16,756 bases of DNA, taken from assembly GCA_964530005.1 (NCBI GenBank), contig CAZGZD010000023.1:1-16756 (forward strand), in the 5' to 3' direction. The notes under the pieces are model-generated. The model did no database searches and was not told where the DNA came from. It worked only from the letters and a program-made list of their open reading frames with translations. Shown here piece by piece: positions 1-6,985 of the stretch; position 1 is the first letter of the stretch, and the number at the start of each line of letters is the position of its first letter. The translations under genes and the position numbers were made by a program. This DNA is from CAZGZD01 sp964530005. Lineage in GTDB: Bacteria; Patescibacteriota; Microgenomatia; UBA1406; GWC2-37-13.

Positions 1-460
1 ATAGATAGACGCCACCAAAAAGTGTTGAAAAGGCAGCTGGGATAAATCCAAGGGGAAGGCCGGTTGATGGGATTTGCTTTAATCCACCTTTGGTCTGAGC
101 TGAGGCTGTTGCTTGAGTAGTTGGTTTTTGAACAGTTGTCGGAGTAGGGGTAGCTGCTTCTTCATCGTTCCAGCCTGGAGTATCGTCTGATACCTTCAGC
201 GGCTCTGAATTCTGGCTATTCTGCGAGGCTGTTGTGGCCTGATCCTTATTGTCTTGCTTCCCTGATGGAGATGCCTTCTTAGCTGTGGTAATTGGCGTGG
301 GAGTAGGTGTGCCTGTCACAGATACCTTGCCTGTTGAGATTTTTTTTCCTGTGAGGGCATTTTTGAGATTCAGATTGAGCCGTCCGCTAAGTACGACGAC
401 GAATACGACCACGACGACGAGGCCGAGGACGAAAGATAAAACCTTATTAAAGTTTTCCAT
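1..460 (-). CDS. Membrane-anchored, T/P-rich surface protein with a sortase-like sorting motif (3' end outside window)
   Basis: The frame opens with ATG at 460-458 and stays open to the window edge (153 codons read), so the C-terminus is missing. Residues about 8-25 are a strongly hydrophobic, valine-rich segment that acts as a signal or membrane anchor. Then follows a low-complexity T/P/S/Q/A-rich stalk with TPTPTP-type runs. Near the edge the protein reads IPSTG followed by a hydrophobic stretch, which is the layout of an LPXTG-type cell-wall sorting signal; the expected basic tail would lie beyond position 1. I infer a surface-exposed, possibly sortase-anchored stalk protein. No enzymatic domain is visible. 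A promoter with a perfect TATAAT lies so close to the ATG that the mRNA may be leaderless. The start is supported by that promoter. Confidence 0.75.
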   Translation of the reverse strand, partial: MENFNKVLSFVLGLVVVVVFVVVLSGRLNLNLKNALTGKKISTGKVSVTGTPTPTPITTAKKASPSGKQDNKDQATTASQNSQNSEPLKVSDDTPGWNDEEAATPTPTTVQKPTTQATASAQTKGGLKQIPSTGLPLGFIPAAFSTLFGGVYL

Positions 461-468
461 GAACTGCT

Positions 469-497
469 ATTATAACATTATAGGCCATAAATTGCAA
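469..497 (-). promoter_or_regulatory. Sigma-70-like promoter of the surface protein gene at 460
   Basis: On the minus strand, TTGCAA (497-492), a 17-bp spacer and a perfect TATAAT (474-469) preceded by TGT, an extended -10. Only 8 bases separate the -10 box from the ATG, which predicts a leader of 0-3 nt. Confidence 0.6.
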
Positions 498-573
498 GGT
501 CTTGATGCGATTATTTATTAAGACCGTAAATGTGGGTTGATTTTTATCATAAAAAGAGTAAGAATTAAAGAAT

Positions 574-1272
574 ATGGCAGATGATATTCCACATATTCCT
601 GAATTCCCAGACGAAGCGCGCGAGCAAAAGCACGAGAACAAAGCACATCCACACTCTAATCCTCAAGTTCTTTATACCTGGAAAGGCCCTCTCAGACCAT
701 ATATAAAGCGAAGTCGCAAGGTTATTAGATTTTACCTCGCGCTTGCCATCCTCCTTTCGCTCATCACTGTTTTTTTTGGCAACTACATGCTTCTTCTTGT
801 CATCTGGACGCTTTTATTTTTATTCTATGTCCTCACGATCACCCCGCCACCTGAGGTGGAGACCCGCATCACTCAGTTTGGTATTGAGACTGTGGGAACC
901 ACTCTCCGCTTCGACTATCTGTCTCATTTCTATTTCACGCACAGATTTACTTATGAGATACTCACGATTGTCACACATCCTCCTTATTTTGATCACTTTT
1001 TTATTGTAATACCCAACGTTGAGGTCAAGGCTGCCGTAATCAAATATCTATCAGAGCATGTCATCTATCAAGAACATCCGCAAAAGACAGCGGTCGACCG
1101 GATGATCGACTGGTGCCTCAAGCTTGTGCCGACTGAAGACGAAGGAGAGATGGAAAGCCTTAGAGTGAATCAGGCCTTAACTGGCGTGATGGACAAACTT
1201 GCACATGTTGGTGAAGCGATTACTCCACACAGTAAAAAGAGTGAGAAAGAAAAAGAAACTACTTCTTCGTAA
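574..1272 (+). CDS. Conserved two-TM membrane protein of unknown function
   Basis: This 232-residue protein starts with a hydrophilic, His/Glu-rich N-terminus (1-50), followed by two adjacent transmembrane helices (about 51-68 and 71-90) separated by a short G-N turn. A soluble domain of about 110 residues with alternating beta-like patterns follows, then a charged KKSEKEKE tail. The hairpin-plus-beta-domain layout recalls small bacterial membrane proteins with a PH-like (YcxB/YdbS) cytosolic domain, but I cannot confirm a family. It resembles hypothetical proteins I associate with Microgenomates. The gene diverges from the surface protein at 460 and overlaps the 3' end of the convergent PIN gene by 14 bp. 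No Shine-Dalgarno sequence precedes the ATG. Confidence 0.7.
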   Translation: MADDIPHIPEFPDEAREQKHENKAHPHSNPQVLYTWKGPLRPYIKRSRKVIRFYLALAILLSLITVFFGNYMLLLVIWTLLFLFYVLTITPPPEVETRITQFGIETVGTTLRFDYLSHFYFTHRFTYEILTIVTHPPYFDHFFIVIPNVEVKAAVIKYLSEHVIYQEHPQKTAVDRMIDWCLKLVPTEDEGEMESLRVNQALTGVMDKLAHVGEAITPHSKKSEKEKETTSS

Positions 1273-1867
1273 GCAGATCTCCAAAAGCCGTGGCTGAGCA
1301 CTCCTTGACCCCAAACACCCGCCCCCAGTGAATGACGCCCTCATCTGTTGTCACAAGCTCTGCCTCAAGCTCTCGTGTAAGAACAATGAGGTCAAGATCC
1401 GCCACACTATCTATAAATCCTGTGCGAGTTGCTCCTCGATATCTATCACGTAGAGTCTTCACAACAGGTCCAACAGCTATCTCAAAGTCTTTACCCGATT
1501 GAGCTACGGGACTTAGCTGCGCCGCTTTTTTGATCTCTTCCTCGGCAATAGTAAGACCTCGATACGAGCGGGTACGAATATCTGATATTAGTTGATAAAA
1601 AATAGACGCTGGAAAATCTATTTTTGCTATATCTGGTGATTTTATAGTCACACACGACAAGAAGTCTGACAGGTAATTTGGTACTGGCTCGTCAAAAAAG
1701 CTGGTAAGCTCATCTACGATACGAGGCGGCATATACGCCTCAACTTCGCCCTTAAGCTTATTTAGACCCTCCACAGCATGCTCAAGCACCTCTTGGGTCT
1801 TGCCCCCGATACCCAAGCCTGGCTCCATGTTGAAAAATAGATTAGTATCAAGAACAAACCTTCTCAT
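1259..1867 (-). CDS. PIN-domain protein, RNA ligase partner (UPF0278) family
   Basis: The 202-residue protein has the PIN nuclease fold pattern. VLDTN near the N-terminus gives the first acidic residue (D7), E53 sits in PPRIVDEL, D157/D159 in DSVADLDL, and D175 in TTDEG. The central stretch IFYQLISDIRTR...RGLTIAEE and the ADLDLIVLTRELEAELVTTD end match what I remember of the archaeal RNA ligase partner family (UPF0278, TIGR03875). In archaea its gene is typically associated with an ATP-dependent RNA ligase; no such ligase is seen here. The likely role is a metal-dependent RNase or RNA-binding partner in RNA repair, but this is inference. The ATG overlaps the TGA of the upstream surface-protein gene (ATGA), so translation is probably coupled. 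The 3' end overlaps the convergent gene by 14 bp. Confidence 0.82.
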   Translation of the reverse strand: MRRFVLDTNLFFNMEPGLGIGGKTQEVLEHAVEGLNKLKGEVEAYMPPRIVDELTSFFDEPVPNYLSDFLSCVTIKSPDIAKIDFPASIFYQLISDIRTRSYRGLTIAEEEIKKAAQLSPVAQSGKDFEIAVGPVVKTLRDRYRGATRTGFIDSVADLDLIVLTRELEAELVTTDEGVIHWGRVFGVKECSATAFGDLLTKK

Positions 1868-3723
1868 AGAAAGTATTGTATCAGACCTATCATTTTCTGG
1901 AAGCTTGGCTTTTTCTGAAGACTCTGCTTTTTCTGGAAGCTTGGCTTTTTTTGAAGACTTTGCTTTTTCTGGAAGCTTGGCTTTTTACTGAAAACTTGGG
2001 AAATCTTCACGCTTATCTTATTCCATAACCCCAACACCCAATCTGGATGGAAAAGGGAAAGTTCGGTATTTTTAAGTGTTTTAGTTTTTACAACCACGCT
2101 TGGGCTCCATGGCCCTGGACGACAACCATTACCAGCACGCACCTTGAAATAATAAGTGGTATTGGGCCTTAGTCCTTTAATTGTATAAGTTACAGCACCC
2201 GGCGCTTTCCCTTGGGCATACTCTACACCATACCCCTCAGCGTTTTTATTGTTTCCATAAGCTACAAAGAGCTTATTAAAATTCCCGGTTGGCAGCTTCA
2301 TATGTAAAGCAGCATCTGTTCCTTTTATATCAACTTGGAAAAGGTCTGGCGCTATAAGTCCACCCTCTGCATCACAATTTGGCTTGCTTGATTCACTAGA
2401 CGAGGCAGATGATGATGAGTTTGAGCTGCTTGAACTCGTAGTCCCCACTGTATTTATTGTTGTGGTTGAGGACTCTGTGGGGGCCGCATAGATAAAAAAT
2501 GGAGCGCCTGCTGTCGTTATTGTGTCAACAACAGTGTTGTTTGAAGTATCAATCACAGATACCGTGGTCCCATTAAGTCCGCCCAGTAAGTTTGGATTTG
2601 CAACGTAAAGTTTACTATCATCGGCATTAAGCGTTAACCCCCAAGGACCCGTGCCAACAGCAACAGACGCTATCCGAGTGAGCGTATTGGTATTGATCAC
2701 ATCAACCACATTACCACCCACTAGAGACGCATATAGCCTTGAACCATCTGTATTTAATACCATCTGTCCAAGCGATGTGTCTACAGACTGGGTGATAGAT
2801 CCTGTAGTGGCGCCAGTATTGGCGTTTAGCGTTAATATCTCACCACCAGTCACGCTTACATAAAAAACGCTTCCATCAGGACTAAACGCCGTTACATCAG
2901 GTTGGCCAGTGACTGAATATGTGTGGATTACTGTATCAGATGTGGTATCAATCACCTTTATTTGCTGATCTCCACTCATAGCCTCCCAGATTTCATTAGA
3001 ATTAGGTCTATGAATTGTTCCGTGAGGGACGCTTACCCCAGGAGTGCCAAGATTAATGCCGCTACCAATTTCGGCATTTGTTGTGGTGTTGTATACGCGT
3101 AGCACTGCGTTGGTATTATCTACCACATAAGCTTTTGAATTGTCCGTATTAAATGCCATAGAGGCGGCTCTTGGAGTTGTGCCTGCCATAGTAAAGGTGG
3201 AGACCGTCTCAGTTCCGAAGTCTATAACCCAAACCAAGGCGCTATTTAAATATGGGGATGTGCCATAGGCCTTAGTAAAGGTGCTGTCTGGGTGCCATAC
3301 CAAAAAAGGCAAGCCACTACTTATTGTTGAAAATGAACCAAATTGAGCGCCTGTCATAGAGTTGATCTTAGCCATGTGTGCCGAGGAGATGGCACCTGGG
3401 TTCGCAACGTTGGTATATATTGTTTGTGTGCTCGCAGTTGCCACAATAGTCTTGTCTCCAGATGACTGTCCCGTGACATTAAGAGACCAATTGCCGCTTC
3501 CATCTGACGTGGTTGATCCAGCACTTGTGCCATTTATAGTGACGGCAATAGCTCTGTCTGCTGTTGCTGTGCCTGTTATTGTAAATGATGAACTTGTGAC
3601 CGTAGCTCCATTTGCCGGAGATGTAATTGATACTGTAGTTGCTGCAATTACTTTATGGGGTATAAATAGAATGGGAAAAAATAGAAGCAAGATGAGGGTT
3701 GTTGTTGTGAGTTTTTTAAACAT
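1864..3723 (-). CDS. Secreted Ig-like / YVTN beta-propeller / FN3 surface protein
   Basis: The 619-residue product has a clear Sec signal peptide (1-28, basic MFKK then a leucine-rich core, ending VIAA). Next is a bacterial Ig-like domain (about 29-100, SPANGATVTSSSFTITGTA), then a run of YVTN-type beta-propeller blades (about 105-415) with repeated SKAYVVD, GSVFYVSV, SRLYASLVGG and SKLYVANPN motifs. A Ser/Thr linker (about 418-445) leads to a fibronectin type III domain (about 450-540, with GLRPNTTYYFKVRAGNG). The last 75 residues are unusual: a basic tail of alternating KKPSFQ and KKQSLQ hexapeptides, then a short hydrophobic end. No sortase motif is seen. I infer a secreted adhesion or cell-surface binding protein. 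Its stop codon overlaps the start of the PIN gene. Confidence 0.85.
   Translation of the reverse strand: MFKKLTTTTLILLLFFPILFIPHKVIAATTVSITSPANGATVTSSSFTITGTATADRAIAVTINGTSAGSTTSDGSGNWSLNVTGQSSGDKTIVATASTQTIYTNVANPGAISSAHMAKINSMTGAQFGSFSTISSGLPFLVWHPDSTFTKAYGTSPYLNSALVWVIDFGTETVSTFTMAGTTPRAASMAFNTDNSKAYVVDNTNAVLRVYNTTTNAEIGSGINLGTPGVSVPHGTIHRPNSNEIWEAMSGDQQIKVIDTTSDTVIHTYSVTGQPDVTAFSPDGSVFYVSVTGGEILTLNANTGATTGSITQSVDTSLGQMVLNTDGSRLYASLVGGNVVDVINTNTLTRIASVAVGTGPWGLTLNADDSKLYVANPNLLGGLNGTTVSVIDTSNNTVVDTITTAGAPFFIYAAPTESSTTTINTVGTTSSSSSNSSSSASSSESSKPNCDAEGGLIAPDLFQVDIKGTDAALHMKLPTGNFNKLFVAYGNNKNAEGYGVEYAQGKAPGAVTYTIKGLRPNTTYYFKVRAGNGCRPGPWSPSVVVKTKTLKNTELSLFHPDWVLGLWNKISVKISQVFSKKPSFQKKQSLQKKPSFQKKQSLQKKPSFQKMIGLIQYFL
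1893..2000 (-). repeat. Six 18-bp tandem repeats in the 3' end of the surface protein gene
   Basis: Units start at 1893, 1911, 1929, 1947, 1965 and 1983, each 18 bp. The units at 1893, 1929 and 1965 are identical (plus strand ttttctggaagcttggct). The units at 1911 and 1947 are a second type (gaagactctgct / gaagactttgct). The sixth is diverged and shifted by one base in the alignment. This gives a 36-bp alternating higher-order repeat. On the coding strand it yields alternating KKPSFQ and KKQSLQ hexapeptides. Unit length divides by three, so copy-number change keeps the frame. Confidence 0.9.
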
Positions 3724-3768
3724 AAACAGATAAGGCCAAATTAATAAGCCGTTATGCTAACTATACTA

Positions 3769-3798
3769 AATATACAATAACACTGCAAAACACTTCAA
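3769..3798 (-). promoter_or_regulatory. Possible promoter of the surface protein gene at 3723
   Basis: On the minus strand, TTGAAG (3798-3793), an 18-bp spacer and TATATT (3774-3769), about 45 bp before the ATG. An overlapping alternative, TTGCAG-17-TATAGT, lies slightly downstream. Confidence 0.4.
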
Positions 3799-3897
3799 CC
3801 CAAGCTTATGATTCATCACTCCAAGTAGGTTAATTCTTTAAATTGGGCCTATTTGAGCTTATGCGGGACGTCGTGTAGTAGAGGATTAAAATCGGTG

Positions 3898-3926
3898 TTG
3901 ACAGTCGACTCATGTCTGTGTACTAT
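3898..3926 (+). promoter_or_regulatory. dnaA promoter
   Basis: A perfect TTGACA (3898-3903), a 17-bp spacer and TACTAT (3921-3926). The predicted start of transcription, near 3933, falls inside the inverted DnaA-box pair. It lies downstream of the ATG at 3912, which argues that translation starts at 3966. Confidence 0.55.
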
Positions 3927-3927
3927 T

Positions 3928-3946
3928 TGTGGACAAGTTATCCACA
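3928..3946. promoter_or_regulatory. Inverted pair of DnaA boxes at the dnaA transcription start
   Basis: The plus strand reads TGTGGACAAGTTATCCACA. The right half (3938-3946) is a perfect consensus box TTATCCACA. The left half, read on the minus strand (3936-3928), is TTGTCCACA with one mismatch. One base separates the two. The position over the predicted +1 suggests autorepression of dnaA, and the pair may also form part of the origin. Confidence 0.75.
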
Positions 3947-3965
3947 CATACACATTAGTCGTCAT

Positions 3966-5288
3966 ATGTTGAACTCATTTTGGAAAAATTTCTTAGAATC
4001 TGAGGAAAAAAATAGAGACAGTAATCCGATTATTTTCCCAATTCTCAAAGATCTCACCCCGATCGAGCTCACAGAAGACTCGCTTACGCTTGCTTCAGAC
4101 AACCAGGGAGTGAAGATTTTCTTGCAAAAAAAAGTTGGAATTATAGAGAAAATGCTTGCATCCCACATTGGTCACAAGCTCAAAGTCACACTCATCACAA
4201 AAGAAGCTAAAAAAACTAAAAAAGAAGCCCCGCTTCTTGGATTTCAACCTCAATCTGAGGATGTTTTTAAGAAAGCTGGGATCGCAGGTAAACATAGTTT
4301 TGACAACTTCGCTGTCTCATCTTCCAACCAGATAGCGTATGCTGCCGCACAAGCTGTGGCAGGAGCGCCAGGCACCAACTACAACCCCCTTTTCCTATGG
4401 GGAGGAGTTGGTGTAGGTAAGACCCATCTCGCCCAATCAGTAGCGAGACATATACTTGAGCATAATCTTGAGGCTAAAGTGTGCTTCTCCCCGGGCGATC
4501 AGTTCACCAATGAGCTCATTGAATCAATCAAAGAAAAAACAAACCAGAGATTCCGAAGAAAATATCGCAAGCTAGATCTGCTCATCATCGATGATGTTCA
4601 GTTTATCGCCGGGAAAAATACCGTGCAAGAAGAATTTTTCCACACATTCAACGCTATAGCCACAGCTGGTGGGCAGGTAATTCTCACATCCGACAGACCA
4701 CCTGCTGAGATCAAAAACCTTGAGGATAGGCTGCGATCCCGCTTCTTGGGTGGTCTTACTGTCGATATTCAAGCTTCAGACTTTGAATTGAGATCTGCAA
4801 TACTCCTTATTAAGGCCGCTGAGAAGAATATAGGGATTGAGATTGAGGCCGCAAAAGTAATTGCTGAAAATATCACTGACTCTCGAGCCCTTGAGGGCAC
4901 TCTTCTTTCCTTGTATGCCAAGATTCTCGGGAAGCAAGACTCGATCGACCTTGAGGTGGTGGACCAGTTTTTCAATGAGAAAACCGAAAACAATGTCCGT
5001 CGTGTAAGCCCGCAAGATATTATCAAGTCTGTTTGCTCCTACTACAATATCAAGCAGTCTCACTTGAAAAGTGCAACTCGTACGGAGCGAATAGCACATC
5101 CCAGACAAGTCGCTATGTTTCTCCTCAGACAAGAGTTGAAGCTAAAGCTTGAGGAGGTAGCGTACCACTTAAAGCGAAAAGATCATACAACTGTGATGCA
5201 TGCTGTGGAGAAGATAAGTCGCCAGCTCGCAAAAGACTCATTTTTTAAAGCAGAGGTTGATGGAATAATCAATTCCTTAAGTCTATAA
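3966..5288 (+). CDS. dnaA: Chromosomal replication initiator DnaA
   Basis: The AAA+ initiator binds DnaA boxes and opens the origin. With the start at 3966 it has 440 residues, close to the usual 440-470. Domain I is at about 1-75 (MLNSFWKNFLE...). A short linker is followed by domain III with Walker A GGVGVGKT (146-153), Walker B LLIIDD (205-210), sensor I ILTSDRPP and the arginine-finger stretch LEDRLRSRF. C-terminal domain IV carries the DnaA signature RKDHTTVMHAVEKI, which contacts the box. The longer frame from 3912 adds 18 residues that do not look like DnaA (MSVYYLWTSYPHIHISRH), overlies the DnaA boxes and would begin before the predicted transcription start, so I prefer 3966. No Shine-Dalgarno sequence is seen at either ATG. 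dnaN follows after 121 bp. Confidence 0.95.
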   Translation: MLNSFWKNFLESEEKNRDSNPIIFPILKDLTPIELTEDSLTLASDNQGVKIFLQKKVGIIEKMLASHIGHKLKVTLITKEAKKTKKEAPLLGFQPQSEDVFKKAGIAGKHSFDNFAVSSSNQIAYAAAQAVAGAPGTNYNPLFLWGGVGVGKTHLAQSVARHILEHNLEAKVCFSPGDQFTNELIESIKEKTNQRFRRKYRKLDLLIIDDVQFIAGKNTVQEEFFHTFNAIATAGGQVILTSDRPPAEIKNLEDRLRSRFLGGLTVDIQASDFELRSAILLIKAAEKNIGIEIEAAKVIAENITDSRALEGTLLSLYAKILGKQDSIDLEVVDQFFNEKTENNVRRVSPQDIIKSVCSYYNIKQSHLKSATRTERIAHPRQVAMFLLRQELKLKLEEVAYHLKRKDHTTVMHAVEKISRQLAKDSFFKAEVDGIINSLSL

Positions 5289-5409
5289 ACATACTATACA
5301 CACACTATCAACACTACTTATTTTGTGGTTTGATTGGTCTTGAAAATCCGTGCGTTGTCTTATACACTTATCCCCACGCTCTACTACTACTATTTAGTAA
5401 TAACAAAAT
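5289..5409 (+). other. Probable oriC unwinding region (DnaA boxes plus DnaA-trio)
   Basis: The dnaA-dnaN gap contains two tandem box-like nonamers, TTATACACT (5360-5368) and TTATCCCCA (5368-5376), each one mismatch from TTATNCACA or TTATCCACA. Four bases later comes CTACTACTACTA (5381-5392), that is four 3'-GAT-5' trios on the opposite strand, followed by an AT-rich stretch up to the dnaN ATG. Order, strand and spacing copy the Bacillus subtilis origin element as I remember it. A further near-box, CTATACACA, lies at 5294-5302. Confidence 0.7.
5340..5368 (+). promoter_or_regulatory. Possible dnaN promoter overlapping the origin boxes
   Basis: TTGAAA (5340-5345), a 17-bp spacer and TACACT (5363-5368). 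The -10 overlaps the first DnaA-box-like nonamer, so DnaA binding could repress dnaN. The -10 matches only 4 of 6 positions. Confidence 0.35.
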
Positions 5410-6507
5410 ATGAAAATCACACTTAAGAAAGAAAATCTTTATGAAACTCTACTACTTGCGTATAAATTTACATCGACTAAATTTTCATCTTCACCAACCC
5501 TACAAAGCATATTTATCGAGATAAAAGATAAAAATATTCATTTCTATTCAACAAACCTAAATAGTTACTTCCACACAAGAGAAAAGATAAAAGAAGACGG
5601 GGAAGTGAAGGTGATATTTGATCCGAAGAAAATGATTGATTTCCTAAACCTTCTCCCAGTAGGTGAGATTGAACTTGAGATTACCGATAAGGAAATTAAT
5701 ATCACACAAGGAAAGACAAGGGGAAGCTTTCCACACACAGCAAGTGAAGACTTTCCTCGTCCACCAATAATAAAAGAGAAAACCCAAAAAATAGAGGCCG
5801 GATACCTGACGAAAAATCTTCCCCTCGTGCTTTTTGCCACATCACAAGACGACGGTAGACCAGTACTCACTGGCGTGAATGTGGTGGTTGCAGATGAGAA
5901 CCTCACACTTGTTGCAACAGATGGATTCCGCCTCTCACTACTCAAGCTCAAACAAGAGATTAGTATGTCGCCGGCCCTTATACCAGCCGAATTTTTGGGT
6001 GAGATTATACGCCAATCAAAAGATGAAAAACAGATTGAATTTGCATACCTCGAAAGTGAAAAGATGGTCTTTTTTAGAATTGGAGAAAATGAGTTTTATT
6101 CCCGTCTCATTGAAGGGGACTTTCCGCCTTACGAGCGAGTTATTCCTGCAGACAAAAAAACATCAGCTGTTGTAGATCGTGAAGAACTCTTACGTGGAGT
6201 GAAGCTCATCGGGGTATTTGCCCGCGACGCATCCAACATAATCATATGTGAGTTTAAAAAGAGTGGTCTTACAATAGCGCCAAAAACAGATATTGTAAAT
6301 CAAAACACAACAACAATTGACTGTGAGTTTGAAGGGGAAGAACAACAAGTGGCTTTTAACCTCAAATTTTTATCCGACTTTTTAAGTAGTGTATCAGCAA
6401 AACAGGTGACAATAGAGGTGCTTCGTCCAGATGCGCCTGTCGCATTTAGGTTGTCTGGGAACAAGGACTTTCTTCACATTATTATGCCTGTCAGGATTCA
6501 AAAATAA
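5410..6507 (+). CDS. dnaN: DNA polymerase III sliding clamp, beta subunit
   Basis: The 365-residue protein matches the usual length of the three-domain clamp that encircles DNA and tethers the polymerase. Family hallmarks are visible. RPVLTGV near residue 150 opens the second domain, and LTLVATDGFRLS follows in it. Further on come RLIEGDFPPYERVIP, and a C-terminal MPVRIQK corresponding to the MPMRL end of E. coli DnaN, the partner-binding pocket. The gene lies directly after dnaA and the origin element, the classical order. The ATG at 5410 has no Shine-Dalgarno sequence; the preceding bases are AT-rich. The 3' end is 7 bp from the stop of the convergent RNase H gene, and no terminator hairpin is visible between them. 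Confidence 0.96.
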   Translation: MKITLKKENLYETLLLAYKFTSTKFSSSPTLQSIFIEIKDKNIHFYSTNLNSYFHTREKIKEDGEVKVIFDPKKMIDFLNLLPVGEIELEITDKEINITQGKTRGSFPHTASEDFPRPPIIKEKTQKIEAGYLTKNLPLVLFATSQDDGRPVLTGVNVVVADENLTLVATDGFRLSLLKLKQEISMSPALIPAEFLGEIIRQSKDEKQIEFAYLESEKMVFFRIGENEFYSRLIEGDFPPYERVIPADKKTSAVVDREELLRGVKLIGVFARDASNIIICEFKKSGLTIAPKTDIVNQNTTTIDCEFEGEEQQVAFNLKFLSDFLSSVSAKQVTIEVLRPDAPVAFRLSGNKDFLHIIMPVRIQK

Positions 6508-6514
6508 ATTCTAG

Positions 6515-6931
6515 TTACCTTCCGAGCGCTCGCTTTACTAAAGAATCAGCTCGCGTGTTTTGCTCGCGGGGAATATGAGTGTAGTTTATAGGCACATTGA
6601 GACGCGGAATAAGTCTATATACCTCATCAAAAAGCTCTCTAATATGAGGTTTTTTAACTTTATAATGTCCCTTTATTTGTTGAATCATAAGTTGAGAGTC
6701 TGCATAAACAGCAATCTCACGAACAACAAGCTCTTTTTTACCAATAAGCTCCAAAACCTTTTCAAAAGCCCGAATAAGTGCGGTATACTCGGCTATATTA
6801 TTTGTTGCGTGTCCAATCGTCTGTCCCTCCTCATACAAGATTTCTTTTTTATCACTTTGAATAACAAATCCATATGCAGAGGGCCCAGGATTACCAAAAG
6901 AACCACCATCAGTATAAATTTCGACTTTCAT
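6515..6931 (-). CDS. rnhA: Ribonuclease HI family protein
   Basis: The 138-residue enzyme is of the RNase HI type, which cleaves the RNA strand of RNA-DNA hybrids such as primers and R-loops using two metal ions. The full acidic set is present: D8 in YTDGGSFGNPG, E48 in NNIAEYTAL, D78 in YADSQLMIQQI and D129 in HIPREQNTRADSL. His119 lies in the C-terminal loop. The E. coli basic handle region is short or altered, so this is the shorter bacterial/archaeal subtype. It lies downstream of the recombinase-like gene with a 54-bp gap and may be co-transcribed with it. No Shine-Dalgarno sequence is seen at the ATG. Confidence 0.92.
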   Translation of the reverse strand: MKVEIYTDGGSFGNPGPSAYGFVIQSDKKEILYEEGQTIGHATNNIAEYTALIRAFEKVLELIGKKELVVREIAVYADSQLMIQQIKGHYKVKKPHIRELFDEVYRLIPRLNVPINYTHIPREQNTRADSLVKRALGR

Positions 6932-6985
6932 ATATGAAGTTTACTATTTGTCTCGGGTTTAAGCGAATAAAGTAGTTTTATTTGT

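Noticed and set aside
1800..1991. Plus-strand frame with repeated FSGSLAF units
   Set aside because: It is the antisense reading of the 18-bp repeats of the surface protein gene; the opposite frame has a signal peptide and known domains.
3912..3965. N-terminal extension of DnaA from ATG 3912
   Set aside because: It covers the DnaA-box palindrome, begins upstream of the predicted transcription start and encodes residues unlike DnaA domain I; ATG 3966 fits better.
6524..6533. Palindrome around GAGCGCTC after dnaN as a terminator
   Set aside because: It lies inside the RNase H coding end, has no loop and no T-run, so it is not a convincing terminator.
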